A stretch of 64,000 nt of DNA from an uncultured Dysosmobacter sp. (GCA_934590165.1 CAKTOO010000007.1:1-64000); one strand, 5' to 3'. Positions 31,173-41,064 are shown, numbered from the stretch's first letter. Notes: generated by a model not told the origin, from the sequence alone. Made by a program: numbers and translations.

Positions 31173-34100
31173 ATGGCAAACAAAACACGAGTCAAACACA
31201 TGGGAAGAAGGGGACTGTCCTTTTTCCTGGCACTGGTGATGTGCATCAGCCTGGTGCAGATCACGGCGTTCGCGGCGGGTGAGACCTCCGAACGGCAGAT
31301 CGAGTATGCAGGCGGCAGCGTCTATTACAAAAAGGACGGCACGCAGGATACCAGCAACGATGCCGAACTGGGTAAAAACGACGTTGTTGTGGAACTGAGC
31401 AAAACGCTGGAGGGAACAGAAAAGGAAAACGAATTCATCGTGACCCTCCAGGTAAAAACGAACCAAAAACTAGTGGAGATCCCCGCGTCCACTCCGGACG
31501 CTGCGGTCGTGCTGGTCCTGGATGTTTCCAACTCCATGGATGACTGCATGACATGCGGAAATGAAAAAAACGAAAAGCATAATGGACACCAGTATGAGTC
31601 CAGACTGTCCAAGGCCCAGGCGGCGGCCCGGAACTTCCTGAATAAGTTTGCCAACGAGACCAATGCGCAGAGCGGTGACCGCCGCATGGTGAGCATTGTG
31701 ACCTTTGGCTCTAACGCCAGAAATGAGTTGTATGCCCAAAAACAGGTAAACTGGGTCGATGTTCGCACCGCCGATGGGATGACCAAGGCGACGGAAGTGG
31801 TCAACGGAACTGCTGTAGCCCATGGTAATTCCAAGATTGGCGGTACCAACATTGAAGGCGGCCTGATGCTGGCAAAAAATATTTTGAATGCCGGCCGGCA
31901 GAGCGGCGGAGACATTGAAAATGTCAGTTACCTTTATACCATCCTGCTGACCGATGGCAATCCGACTTACTACGTGGACGGCAGCAGCACCAGCACTGAG
32001 AGCATCACTGGTGCAGTGGGCGGCTGGAATGAAACAAGTTTTTATGACGTCAAGGATGTGGGCAATGAAGCCAAGGGCATCAAGGATATCACCAATCTTT
32101 CCAAGCTGTATTCCATTTGCTTTGGATCGGTGAAAAAGAACGGAAAGACGACTGCGGTTTGGGATACCAAGCCGTTTGGCAAGTGGAACAGAACCCCTTA
32201 TAAGGCAACTCCTCCGACCACGGGAAAAACAACGGTCGGTGATTGGCTGCGTGCTTTCTCCACAAAGGCCTATAACGGCGGTACCAGCGGCGAGAGCCTA
32301 TTTGATTCTTTCAACGACATTGCAGGCGCTATCGCTGTGGCGGCCAAGGCGTGGCGTGTCAATGATGTGATGGGTGAAAATGTCTCTTTCGTGGAGGAAG
32401 TCCCTGTCGTGACCAAAGCTGGAACGACTCTGAATAACGTAACCGTTCCGGCTGCGGACAACCGCTCCTTTGTTTGGAACATTTTGGCATCCAACTACGA
32501 CCCGGATATTACGAATGTCACCATGGACGGCGACAAGATGGCCAGCGGTACACTGGGCTACACCTACAAGTATCGTGTCCGCTTGAACAATTTGAATGGC
32601 CTGCAAAAGAAGGACGGTGGGTATTTTACCAACGACAGTGCCGAACTGAAATACATGGTCGCAAATGAGGACGGCACCTGGCCCACGGATGAAAAGGACC
32701 TGAAGCCCGCATGGTTTGTAAAGCCCACTGTGAACCCCATGGAGGGCAAAACCCTCGCCTTTACGAAAACGGCTTTCCACAACGACAAGGAAGTGCTGTC
32801 CGGCGCTGCCTTTACCCTGACCCACGACAGCGACTGCCCCTGCGGTGTGGAGAGTAGCAAGAGCTATACCTCTGAATATAAGAACAGCAAGGTCACCTTT
32901 GAGAACATCCCCTCCGGCCACAAGTATGTGCTGGAAGAAGAGACTGCTCCCACGGGGTATGTGAAGCTTGATAAGACGTATCCCGTCACCGTGGCCTGGG
33001 GCCAGCTGACTGTGGGCGGCACGGACGAGATGTTCGATGGCTCTACGTTCAAGAACAAGGCCGATCCCCAGAAGAAAGACCTGGTCATCACCAAGAACTG
33101 GCTGCCCAATATACTTGGCGCCAATGTTACAAGCATTGAAGTCACCGTGGTCGGCACCATTACCAAGGATGGAAAAGCCGTGGAGGTCTATCGCCAGAAC
33201 CACACGATCACGGGCAATCTAAATGAAAGCAGCTGGACCGGCACCATCAAGGACCTTCCCACGATGGACCAGGCCACCAACCTGCACATCGCCTATACCG
33301 TGACGGAGACGGCGAACGACAACTATAAGCTGGCAACCAACTCCGGCGTAAAAGAGGGCGAGAAACTGAGTGTTACCCTGGAGAACCAGACCACCCGGAT
33401 AAAGACCATTGAGGTCGCCAAGGTGTGGGGTGACGCATCCAGCAGCCATCCCCAGGTGACCCTGGGCCTGTTTGCCGGCAATTCCAAGACTTCCGCCAAG
33501 ACCGTGACACTGCCCAAGAACGGCGCGTGGAGCGAAAAGGTGGAAGTGGACGCCTACGACGGAAACGACCAGGTCGATTACACCGTCAAGGAACTGGACC
33601 CCGCCACTAACACCTATGTGGACAGCGGCCGCATTGTGCTGGGCGGTGTCACCTACAACGTTTATGTGAAAGACTATACGGTCACTAATACGCCTGCCCA
33701 GGCGTTCACCGAGAGCGTTTCCGGTACCAAGACTTGGGTGGATGGCGAAGGCTCCAGCGGAACGCGGCCCAGCAGCATCACTGTGAAGCTGTATGCGAAT
33801 GGGACCGAGGTCGCCAGCACGGCTGTGACGAGCACGGATGGCTGGGCATACAGATGGAACAACCTGCCCAAGTACGCCCTGGAGGATTCCAGAGATACCA
33901 CCGGCGTGCTGGCGGCGCTGAAGAAGGCTGGCATTGCGATGAACGGCGTCCAGCTGGACTATTCTGTGGACGAAGTGGCCGTGGATGGCTACGATAAGAG
34001 CGGTACCGGCTACGACATCACCAACACCATCCGCGATGACCTTGCGGACGTCAAGGTCACCAAGGTCTGGAACGACGGACAAAACGCGGAGGACACCCGT

Positions 34101-36881
34101 CCCGACAGCGTGAAGCTCATCCTCCACCGCAGCGTCACCAAGAACGGCACAACCGTGACCGACGATACGTTCAACGAGTACTATGTCTTTGAGCAGGTGG
34201 CAGGCAGCTACCAGAGCCGGGAAGAGCATACCTTCCAGGACCTCGATGTGTATGACGCTGACGGCTTCAAGTATACCTACACCGTCACCGAGGACGGCGT
34301 GAACGACAACGACAAGATCCTTGCGGGTAATGACGGCGTCAAATACGGCGTTTCTTACGACCAGGAGAGCCTGACCGTCACCAACGCCCTGGGCGAGAGC
34401 AGCGACACGGTCAAGGTGCGCGTGGAAAAGCTCTGGAAGGACGACGCCAATGCCGACGGTACCCGTCCCGACAGCATCAGCATCACCGTGGCCGGCAAGA
34501 CGGTGACCCTGGACGGCACCGTGGATGCAAACGGCGAGATCGAGGCCTGGGTGGCGGAGTTCGAGCTTCCCAGATTTGACGGAGACGGCAAGAAGATCAC
34601 GTATACCGCCAGCGATGTCGCTGAGGTCAAGGCTGCCAAGTACCAGACCGGCAAGGTAGAGGCCGCTGCGGTTCCCGGATACAGCTTCGCCTTCGTGGTG
34701 ACCAACGAGCTGGAGCAGAAGCATTTTGACATCACCGTTGAAAAGGATTGGAACACGGAAACCGGCATCAAGTGGGAAGGCTTCCCGAAAAATGCCGCAC
34801 ACCCCGATAGTGTCGAGGTGGTCCTCTCCGGCGACGGCAAGACCTATCCCCTGACCCTGAACGAGACCAACAGCTGGACGAATAAGCAGGAGAACCTGCC
34901 CAGATACGACAAGGACGGCAAGGTCATCTCCTACGCGGTGAAGGAAGTGTCCGTCTCCGGCTATCAGCCCAGCGGAACCGAGAAGGCGAACTGGAAGCTG
35001 GACGAAGCGACCGGAAACTACACCATCTCCATTGGGAATACCTTCATCCAGGAGCAGACCTCTGTCAGCGGCCAGAAGTATTGGAAGGACGGTGACAGTG
35101 TCTCTAACCGTCCCGCCAGCATCCAGGTGGGCCTGCTGGCCAACGGTACGCTGGTGGAGACGAAGACCGTGACCGCCAACAACGGTTGGCAGTATGCCTT
35201 CAAGGAGCTGCCTTTGTATTCCGGCTGGCCCTTCTCTCCCTCCACGGTCATCAAGTACACCGTGCGGGAGCTGAACGGCAAGACCCCCGTGGAGCCCAAT
35301 GGCACCATCACCTACGAGTCCCCCGCCAACAGCGAGAAGTACACCTATACCGTGACCTACTCCGGCAGCAACATCTTCAACACCCGCAGCACTGACACTG
35401 TGGAATTCGTGGTGAACAAGGTCTGGATCGGCCCTGCCAGCAGTGATGTGGCCTTCGGCCTCTATCAAAACGGCACCCTGGTGGACACGGTCTCCGGCGA
35501 GAATATGCACACGCTGCTGAACAGTGAACATGTCTGGAAGGGTGTGTTTGCCAAGCAGCCCAAGTACGACGCAAACGGCAACGTTTATGAATATACCGTC
35601 AAGGAGCTCGGCGACGATGACGCCGTGGCGGAGATCACTGAGAATGGTCAGACGATTACCATCGGCGGCAAGGAATATACGGTGTCCGGTGAAAAGCTGG
35701 GGACGACCTTTGTGATCACGAATAAGGTGGAGCAGGAGTATACCACTATCAGCGGCGAGAAGAAGTGGGAAGGCGTTCCCGGCAGCCTGGACCTGCCCCA
35801 CAGCATCCAGATTGGCCTGTACAGCGAGAACGGCCAGCTGGTTGATTTGGATGGCCAGGAGAACCCTGTTGCCGTGAGAGCCGACAGCGAGGGAAAGTGG
35901 ACCTTCTCCTTCCAGAACGTTCCTGTGTACGCACTTGAGAACAACGGCGATGGCCACACCATCCGCTACACCGTCAAGGAAGTGGGCGCTGACAGTGGCT
36001 CCATCCGGCATGGCGATGACCATTACACGGTCACCAGCGGTACCGAGGACAACGGCTATACCGTCACCAACACCTACAGAAGCTCCGATGAGTACAAGTA
36101 TTTTGTGGTGGTCAACTACGTGACCCACAAGCAGGACGGCACGGACGCTGTGGATGGCGAGTATATTTATCAGCAGACCACCGAGGTGAAGAAAAACGAC
36201 ACCGCCAAGGTGACGCCTCCCGCGACCCTGACTCACGACGGACATGAGTTCACGTATGACGCGGACAATGAAGGAAACCTGACAGAGAAGGAGATCACCG
36301 CGCCCGGCACCTATAAGCTGGTCCTGTGGTACGAGCGGACGGAGGAAGTTTCTCCCGACCCCAAACCTGAACCCAAACCCGATCCCGGCTCTGATGTTGA
36401 TATCAGCGTCAAGAAGGTCTGGAACGATGACGATTCCGACCTGCGTCCTGACAGCATCTCTGTCCAGCTTTACCGCGGCGGAAAGGCTTACGGCAAAGCG
36501 GTGACCCTCAGCGAGGACAATAGCTGGAAATACACCTGGTATGACATGAGCGATGACTATACCTGGACTGTCGGGGAGATCAATGTACCTGACGGCTATG
36601 TGTCCAAGACCTCTGCGGTAGGCAACAGATGGACCATTACCAACAACCTGGAGGGCATGGATATCCAGGATCCCGAAACACCCACCACGGACCTGCCGGA
36701 TACCGATGTCCCCACCTCCGGCGACACCGGAACGGGCCTGAATGATCCGGATGTGCCCAAGGCTGACGTGCCCAAGACCGGCGACGCGACCTGGCTGTGG
36801 GCCATGGCTGCCGCCGCATCTGGAGCGGGCCTGGTTTGGCTGGCCATCTCTGGCAGAAAGCGCAGGGAAGAGGACGCCTGA
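31173..36881 (+). CDS. Large VWA/Cna-B repeat surface protein with sortase signal
   Basis: 1902 residues. A signal peptide (1-35) is followed by a von Willebrand A domain with the metal site DVSNSMD near 115 and TDGNPTYY. A SpaA-type domain (about 528-620) and ten Cna-B repeats follow, each opening with a K-x-W strand (TKNW, AKVW, TKTW, TKVW, EKLW, EKDW, QKYW, NKVW, EKKW, KKVW) and ending near VTN. These may form internal Lys-Asn isopeptide bonds. A MucBP-like unit and a PEPKPDP linker precede the last repeat. The C terminus has VPKTG at 1866-1870, a membrane helix and RKRREED, a sortase signal. Controlled by the c-di-GMP switch; the sortase gene is next. Confidence 0.93.
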   Translation: MANKTRVKHMGRRGLSFFLALVMCISLVQITAFAAGETSERQIEYAGGSVYYKKDGTQDTSNDAELGKNDVVVELSKTLEGTEKENEFIVTLQVKTNQKLVEIPASTPDAAVVLVLDVSNSMDDCMTCGNEKNEKHNGHQYESRLSKAQAAARNFLNKFANETNAQSGDRRMVSIVTFGSNARNELYAQKQVNWVDVRTADGMTKATEVVNGTAVAHGNSKIGGTNIEGGLMLAKNILNAGRQSGGDIENVSYLYTILLTDGNPTYYVDGSSTSTESITGAVGGWNETSFYDVKDVGNEAKGIKDITNLSKLYSICFGSVKKNGKTTAVWDTKPFGKWNRTPYKATPPTTGKTTVGDWLRAFSTKAYNGGTSGESLFDSFNDIAGAIAVAAKAWRVNDVMGENVSFVEEVPVVTKAGTTLNNVTVPAADNRSFVWNILASNYDPDITNVTMDGDKMASGTLGYTYKYRVRLNNLNGLQKKDGGYFTNDSAELKYMVANEDGTWPTDEKDLKPAWFVKPTVNPMEGKTLAFTKTAFHNDKEVLSGAAFTLTHDSDCPCGVESSKSYTSEYKNSKVTFENIPSGHKYVLEEETAPTGYVKLDKTYPVTVAWGQLTVGGTDEMFDGSTFKNKADPQKKDLVITKNWLPNILGANVTSIEVTVVGTITKDGKAVEVYRQNHTITGNLNESSWTGTIKDLPTMDQATNLHIAYTVTETANDNYKLATNSGVKEGEKLSVTLENQTTRIKTIEVAKVWGDASSSHPQVTLGLFAGNSKTSAKTVTLPKNGAWSEKVEVDAYDGNDQVDYTVKELDPATNTYVDSGRIVLGGVTYNVYVKDYTVTNTPAQAFTESVSGTKTWVDGEGSSGTRPSSITVKLYANGTEVASTAVTSTDGWAYRWNNLPKYALEDSRDTTGVLAALKKAGIAMNGVQLDYSVDEVAVDGYDKSGTGYDITNTIRDDLADVKVTKVWNDGQNAEDTRPDSVKLILHRSVTKNGTTVTDDTFNEYYVFEQVAGSYQSREEHTFQDLDVYDADGFKYTYTVTEDGVNDNDKILAGNDGVKYGVSYDQESLTVTNALGESSDTVKVRVEKLWKDDANADGTRPDSISITVAGKTVTLDGTVDANGEIEAWVAEFELPRFDGDGKKITYTASDVAEVKAAKYQTGKVEAAAVPGYSFAFVVTNELEQKHFDITVEKDWNTETGIKWEGFPKNAAHPDSVEVVLSGDGKTYPLTLNETNSWTNKQENLPRYDKDGKVISYAVKEVSVSGYQPSGTEKANWKLDEATGNYTISIGNTFIQEQTSVSGQKYWKDGDSVSNRPASIQVGLLANGTLVETKTVTANNGWQYAFKELPLYSGWPFSPSTVIKYTVRELNGKTPVEPNGTITYESPANSEKYTYTVTYSGSNIFNTRSTDTVEFVVNKVWIGPASSDVAFGLYQNGTLVDTVSGENMHTLLNSEHVWKGVFAKQPKYDANGNVYEYTVKELGDDDAVAEITENGQTITIGGKEYTVSGEKLGTTFVITNKVEQEYTTISGEKKWEGVPGSLDLPHSIQIGLYSENGQLVDLDGQENPVAVRADSEGKWTFSFQNVPVYALENNGDGHTIRYTVKEVGADSGSIRHGDDHYTVTSGTEDNGYTVTNTYRSSDEYKYFVVVNYVTHKQDGTDAVDGEYIYQQTTEVKKNDTAKVTPPATLTHDGHEFTYDADNEGNLTEKEITAPGTYKLVLWYERTEEVSPDPKPEPKPDPGSDVDISVKKVWNDDDSDLRPDSISVQLYRGGKAYGKAVTLSEDNSWKYTWYDMSDDYTWTVGEINVPDGYVSKTSAVGNRWTITNNLEGMDIQDPETPTTDLPDTDVPTSGDTGTGLNDPDVPKADVPKTGDATWLWAMAAAASGAGLVWLAISGRKRREEDA

Positions 36882-36910
36882 TTTGGCGCGAACTGAAACC
36901 TAAAACAGAG

Positions 36911-36943
36911 CAAGAGGCCCGGACATCTGTCCGGGCCTCTTGT
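36911..36943 (+). terminator. Terminator of the surface protein gene
   Basis: CAAGAGGCCCGGACA pairs with TGTCCGGGCCTCTTG around TC; a short T-rich tail follows. The end overlaps the -35 of the sortase promoter. Confidence 0.8.
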
Positions 36944-36968
36944 ATTGAACCGAGGGCGGCGGTATAAT
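36940..36968 (+). promoter_or_regulatory. Promoter of the sortase gene
   Basis: TTGTAT at 36940-36945 and TATAAT at 36963-36968 with a 17-bp spacer. The sortase can therefore be expressed without c-di-GMP control. Confidence 0.65.
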
Positions 36969-37003
36969 AGAGCCGCAAAACCGCTCCAAAGGAGGGAGAA
37001 CCC

Positions 37004-37939
37004 ATGAAAAAGCTGCGGCTGCTGCTCATCGCTGCGCTGGCACTGGTGCTGGCCGTCAGCGTGGGAATGCTCATCCGTCAAAATATCCAATACCGGGAGG
37101 GTGAGAGGGATTACGCCGAGGCGGAGGCCCTGGTGGAGTTGCCGGATCTTAGCCAGCTTGCCCCGGAGGAGCCCGAAGAACCGGAAGAGCCTGCCGGCGG
37201 GGAGAGCGCCCCGGAGGAGGAACAGCCGGTGTATGTGGACCCCTATGCCGACGCTCTGCGGAACATGGACTTTTCCGCCCTACGGGAGGTCAACAGCGAT
37301 GTGCTGGGCTGGATCTTGATCCCAGGCACGGCGGTGTCCTATCCGGTGGTCCAGGGGACGGATAACGACTATTACCTGAACCACACCTGGAAAAAGTGGA
37401 CCAGCGTGGTGGGCTCCATCTTCCTGGAATGCCGGAACAGTCGGGACCTCAGGGATTTCAACACCATTATCTACGGTCACCGCATGAACAACGGCTCCAT
37501 GTTCGCCGCTTTGAAAAACTATAAGACCCAGAGCTATTGGAAGGCTCATCCGTACGTGTACCTCACCGACGACTCCGGCAGCCACAAATATGAGATTTTT
37601 GCCGCCTATGAGGTCAGCACGGAGGGAGACACCTACCGCCTGGGCTTTGGGAGCGACCAGGAAAAGCGGGCCTTTATTGATTACTGCCTTGCCCAGTCCG
37701 TCATTGACACCGGGGTGGTGCCCCGGACCTATGACCGCGTTTTGACCCTGTCCACCTGTACTGGCCAGGGCCACGCCACCCGCTGGGTGGTCCAGGCGGT
37801 GCTGTGGGGCGAGGCACCGCAGGAGGTGGAAGCGCCCTTGGAGGAACTCCCTCCGGAGGAAGCGGAGGAAAAAGCGCCCTCGGCACTGGACATTGCCCTG
37901 GGCCGCGCCACCGGAAAAGTGGAGGAGCCTGCATCCTGA
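37004..37939 (+). CDS. srtB: Class B sortase
   Basis: A 311-residue membrane-anchored transpeptidase that cuts a sorting signal and links the protein to peptidoglycan or to a pilus. An N-terminal anchor (5-24) and an acidic linker precede the sortase domain (about 95-275). Catalytic residues are His159 (YGHRM), Cys252 (LSTCTGQ) and Arg260 (TRWVVQ). NSDVLGWILIPGT and PVVQGTDNDYYLNHTW are typical of class B. A Pro/Glu-rich C-terminal tail extends beyond the domain. The neighbouring VPKTG protein is the obvious substrate. AAAGGAGGGAG precedes the start. Confidence 0.93.
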   Translation: MKKLRLLLIAALALVLAVSVGMLIRQNIQYREGERDYAEAEALVELPDLSQLAPEEPEEPEEPAGGESAPEEEQPVYVDPYADALRNMDFSALREVNSDVLGWILIPGTAVSYPVVQGTDNDYYLNHTWKKWTSVVGSIFLECRNSRDLRDFNTIIYGHRMNNGSMFAALKNYKTQSYWKAHPYVYLTDDSGSHKYEIFAAYEVSTEGDTYRLGFGSDQEKRAFIDYCLAQSVIDTGVVPRTYDRVLTLSTCTGQGHATRWVVQAVLWGEAPQEVEAPLEELPPEEAEEKAPSALDIALGRATGKVEEPAS

Positions 37940-37949
37940 AAACAACAGT

Positions 37950-37979
37950 CCCCGGAGGGTCAACCCTCCGGGGCATTTT
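37950..37979 (+). terminator. Terminator of the sortase gene
   Basis: CCCCGGAGGG and CCCTCCGGGG pair around TCAA, followed by CATTTT. Confidence 0.8.
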
Positions 37980-37981
37980 CG

Positions 37982-38010
37982 TTTACAGGACGGAAAAAAC
38001 GTGGTACACT
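37982..38010 (+). promoter_or_regulatory. Promoter of birA
   Basis: TTTACA at 37982-37987 and TACACT at 38005-38010 with a 17-bp spacer, directly after the sortase terminator. Confidence 0.6.
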
Positions 38011-38037
38011 CGCTCTAAGAACAAAGGAGGGAGCGCC

Positions 38038-39039
38038 ATGAGCCGACAGGCTGTTTTGACCTATCTGCGTACCCGGGAGGGAGAATTTCTCTCGGGAGAG
38101 GAACTGAGCCGCCAACTGGGGCTCAGCCGCACCGCCGTGTGGAAGGCGGTGGACGCCCTGCGGAGGGAGGGCTACACCATCGAGGCCCGGACGGGCCTGG
38201 GATACCGCTTGGCGGCGGCGCCGGATGTCCTGACGGAGGCGGAGATCCGAAACCACTTGGGAGCGGTGGACACCGTGGGCCGGACGCTTTTGTGCTTTGA
38301 TGAGATCGATTCCACCAACAATTACGCCAAGCAGCTGGGCATGGCCGGCGGGGAGGACGGCGTCGTGGTGGTGGCCAACTGCCAGACGGCGGGCCGGGGG
38401 CGGATGGACCGCACCTTCCAGTCCCCCCGGGACAAGGGAATTTACCTGACGGCGTTGCTGCGGCCGGATATCCCCATGGACCGCCTTCTCTCCGTGACAG
38501 CCCTAGCGGGGGTGGCGGTGTGCGGCGCGGTGGAGCAGGTCTGCGGTGTGCGGCCCAAATTGAAGTGGCCCAACGACCCGGTGCTGAACGGAAAAAAGCT
38601 CTGCGGCATTCTGACGGAGATGTCTCTGGAGGCGGAGACCGGGCGGCTCCAGTCCCTGGTGGTGGGCATCGGATTGAACGTGGGGCAGACGGCGGCGGAT
38701 TTCACGCCGGAAGTGGCGGCCGTGGCCACCTCCATCTCCCAGGAGCTGGGGCGGTCTGTGTCCCGTCCGGCCCTGGCGGCGGCGGAGATCGAGGCCCTGG
38801 ACCGGCTGTACACGGCGCTGAAGGGCGGAGACCTGTCCGCGTATCTTGCCGCTTATCGCCGGGACTGCGTGAATCTGGGAAAGACCGTGCAGCTCATCAG
38901 TCCCCTGGGCCGGGAGACGGTGGAGGCTGTGGGCATCGACGAGCAGTTCGGCCTGGTGGTGCGGACGGCGGACGGCACGGAAAAAACCGTCCGCTCCGGC
39001 GAGGTCTCCGTCCGGGGAATGTACGGCTATGTGGAGTGA
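38038..39039 (+). CDS. birA: Bifunctional biotin ligase/repressor BirA
   Basis: 333 residues. It attaches biotin to carrier proteins and, through an N-terminal winged helix (LSRQLGLSRTAVWKAVDALRREGY), represses biotin genes. The ligase domain has the biotinyl-AMP motif GRGRMDRTFQSP, KWPNDPVLNGKKLCGILTE and GIGLNVG, followed by the C-terminal SH3-like domain. ATG 38038 with AAAGGAGGGAG was chosen; the frame is open further upstream through the terminator and sortase end. It has its own promoter. The following lipoprotein pseudogene overlaps its last codons. Confidence 0.95.
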   Translation: MSRQAVLTYLRTREGEFLSGEELSRQLGLSRTAVWKAVDALRREGYTIEARTGLGYRLAAAPDVLTEAEIRNHLGAVDTVGRTLLCFDEIDSTNNYAKQLGMAGGEDGVVVVANCQTAGRGRMDRTFQSPRDKGIYLTALLRPDIPMDRLLSVTALAGVAVCGAVEQVCGVRPKLKWPNDPVLNGKKLCGILTEMSLEAETGRLQSLVVGIGLNVGQTAADFTPEVAAVATSISQELGRSVSRPALAAAEIEALDRLYTALKGGDLSAYLAAYRRDCVNLGKTVQLISPLGRETVEAVGIDEQFGLVVRTADGTEKTVRSGEVSVRGMYGYVE

Positions 39040-40286
39040 GGCGGCGTCCAAGAAAAGCTGCTGCCTGATCGCGGCGCTGTGTCTGCTGCTGTGCGGCTGC
39101 GCCGGGAAAGAGGCGGAGGAGACGCAGTTGGTTTCCCGGAATGGAGCGCCGGTGGTGCAGATAGGGGACGCAGTCTATTATTGACTGTACAGCGCGGACA
39201 GCTTTGAGCCGGGAGGGCTGCGGGGAGATTACAGCCCCGGGGCAAACGCGGAAAATCAACTGATCCGGTGTGAGGACGGAAGGGAAACGGTCCTGGCCTC
39301 TGGCCCTTGGTTCGGTCCCATGTGGGTGCTGGGAGACCGTCTGATTGTGCGGAATGTGGCGGGAGAAAGCGGCGGCCTGACGTGCCTGTCCCCGGCAGGA
39401 GAGGTTTTGTGGACGCTGGATGGGGAAGGTGTCACCGTCCGGACCGCCGACCCGGAGCGGGGGTCGCTGATATGCACCAGTGGCTGGACGGTGTTCTCCT
39501 TGGACGGGGAGGGGCATCGGACAGACCTGGCGGAAATGGTGCGGTATCTTGGCTATGAGGGCGGCGCACTGTATGTTCAGGACTGCTCCCAATATGAGGA
39601 GGCTATCCTCTGGCGGTTGGCTTGGGACGGCCAGTGGACTGAGCTGGCCCGTGTGACGGTGGAATACGGCGGCAATTCCGGCCCCATCATCACCCAACTG
39701 GAGACGGCGTGGAATACGGCTTATTTCCTGTACGGTGCCTATGACGGCACGGCCAATGTGTTCCAGGGCGGCTGGCTGGCCGCCGCCAAACTGGATGGAA
39801 GCGGCTGTGATATCTTGACCGGCGTTCATTTCGACCGGTTCTTCCTGCGGGAACGGGATGGAACGGTGACACTGGTATACCCTGCTGAACACGAACTGGT
39901 TTGGGATGGGGAAACGGCTTTGGAGCTGAACGTGGAGACCGGAGAGACCGCGCAGACGGACGGCCCCGTCTGGCTCCGGCCAGTGGGCGTTCCCTTTGCA
40001 GATGGCGGCTGTATCCAGGTGGTGAAAGACCGCACCGGAGAGACTGTTACCCTGGTGGACGGCATCGCCTTTCCAGAGACAGAGTATGACGGGGAAGAAC
40101 CGGAGCCTTGCCGGAAGATACGGGACATTGCCGTGGCTGGGGGGCTGGCTGTGGTACACGCTGGAGGTGGGCCGTTACGCGGAGGAATGGTCTGCCGACT
40201 GGCGGGACGGCTATGCGCGGATGGTGACCCAGGTGTGCCGGATACCGTTGGCAGGCGGTGAAGCCCAGGTCCTGTACGAATACTGA
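39029..40286 (+). pseudogene. Broken lipoprotein gene (one stop, one frameshift)
   Basis: ATG 39029 opens a frame with a lipoprotein signal peptide (LCLLLCGC lipobox), but codon TGA at 39182-39184 stops it after 51 residues. The same frame continues from 39185 with a globular extracellular protein rich in Trp and Gly (repeats of LDGEG, WDGQW and the like, perhaps a beta propeller). Near 40137-40142 a run of six G marks a second lesion: the frame must shift to read the natural ending WLWYTLEVGRYAEEW to the TGA at 40286. With two lesions it is best called a pseudogene, or one lesion may be a sequencing error. Internal ATG 39320 could still yield a cytoplasmic fragment. Confidence 0.72.
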
Positions 40287-40293
40287 AAACAGC

Positions 40294-40322
40294 GCCGGAG
40301 GCTTTCGCCTCCGGCACTGCGG
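40294..40322. terminator. Hairpin between convergent genes
   Basis: GCCGGAGGC and GCCTCCGGC pair around TTTC. AAAAC lies before and GGTTT after, so it could serve the pseudogene and the convergent udk gene. Confidence 0.65.
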
Positions 40323-40323
40323 T

Positions 40324-40941
40324 TTATTCACTGTCAATATGATTTTGGATGCGCTGCATGATCATCTCCAAGGCCACCAGGTTGTGGCCGCCCTCCAGTA
40401 CCACGATGTCCGCGTATTTCCGGGAGGGCTCCACGTACCGCTCATGCATGGGCTTCACGGTGGTCAGATACTGGGTCACCACGGATTGCAGCGTCCGGCC
40501 CCGCTCCTCCACATCCCGGAGCGCCCGGCGGAGGATGCGGACATCGGCGTCCGTTTCCACGAAGATCTTGATGTCGAACATGTCCCGCAGGGCGGGGTTC
40601 TGGAAGATGAGGATGCCCTCCACGATGATGACCTTGTTGGGCCGGACCGTCACCGTCTCGCCGGTGCGGTTGTGGTCCACATAGGAGTACACGGGGCACT
40701 GGACGGCATGGCCGGCCTTCAGCTCCTCCAGGTGCTGGATGAGCAGCTCCGTGTCGAAGGCGCTGGGGTGGTCATAATTCACCTTGGCCCGCTCCTCGTA
40801 GGTCTTGCCCTCCTGGCGCTTATAATAGCTGTCATGGCCGATAACGGTGACACTGTCTCCGAAATGCTCCTTCAAGTGCCGGGTCAGGGTGGTTTTGCCG
40901 GAGCCGGTGCCGCCGGCAATGCCGATCAGAATTGTGTTCAT
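40324..40941 (-). CDS. udk: Uridine kinase
   Basis: A 205-residue uridine/cytidine kinase that phosphorylates uridine with ATP or GTP in pyrimidine salvage. P-loop GGTGSGKTT at residues 10-18; GHDSYYKRQ, NYDHPSAFDTELL, CPVYSYVDHNRT and the VIIVEGILIFQNPALRDMFDIKIFVE region are family marks. The start has GAGG and AAGGA upstream and a promoter at 40985-41013. Together with the uracil permease at 20.5 kb it points to active pyrimidine salvage, though the two are not linked. Confidence 0.95.
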   Translation of the reverse strand: MNTILIGIAGGTGSGKTTLTRHLKEHFGDSVTVIGHDSYYKRQEGKTYEERAKVNYDHPSAFDTELLIQHLEELKAGHAVQCPVYSYVDHNRTGETVTVRPNKVIIVEGILIFQNPALRDMFDIKIFVETDADVRILRRALRDVEERGRTLQSVVTQYLTTVKPMHERYVEPSRKYADIVVLEGGHNLVALEMIMQRIQNHIDSE

Positions 40942-40984
40942 CTGCCTCAGTCCTTCCGCGTCGATGCATTTGCCCTTTGGGCCT

Positions 40985-41013
40985 ATTATAAAAATTTATT
41001 CGCTCAAAAGCAA
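40985..41013 (-). promoter_or_regulatory. Promoter of udk
   Basis: On the minus strand TTGCTT (41013-41008) and TATAAT (40990-40985), 17-bp spacer, about 45 nt upstream of the udk start codon. Confidence 0.6.
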
Positions 41014-41064
41014 GGACTTGCGGCGGCAAAGTGTGAAAAAGCTGAAAATTCGACGCTGCCATAC

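Noticed and set aside
33080..36650. Repeats in the surface protein gene as a CRISPR or tandem array
   Set aside because: The repeats are diverged protein domains of about 80-120 codons with no direct DNA identity or spacer pattern.
39182..39184. In-frame TGA as selenocysteine in the broken lipoprotein
   Set aside because: No SECIS-like hairpin follows, the residue is not at a redox motif, and a second frameshift lies downstream.
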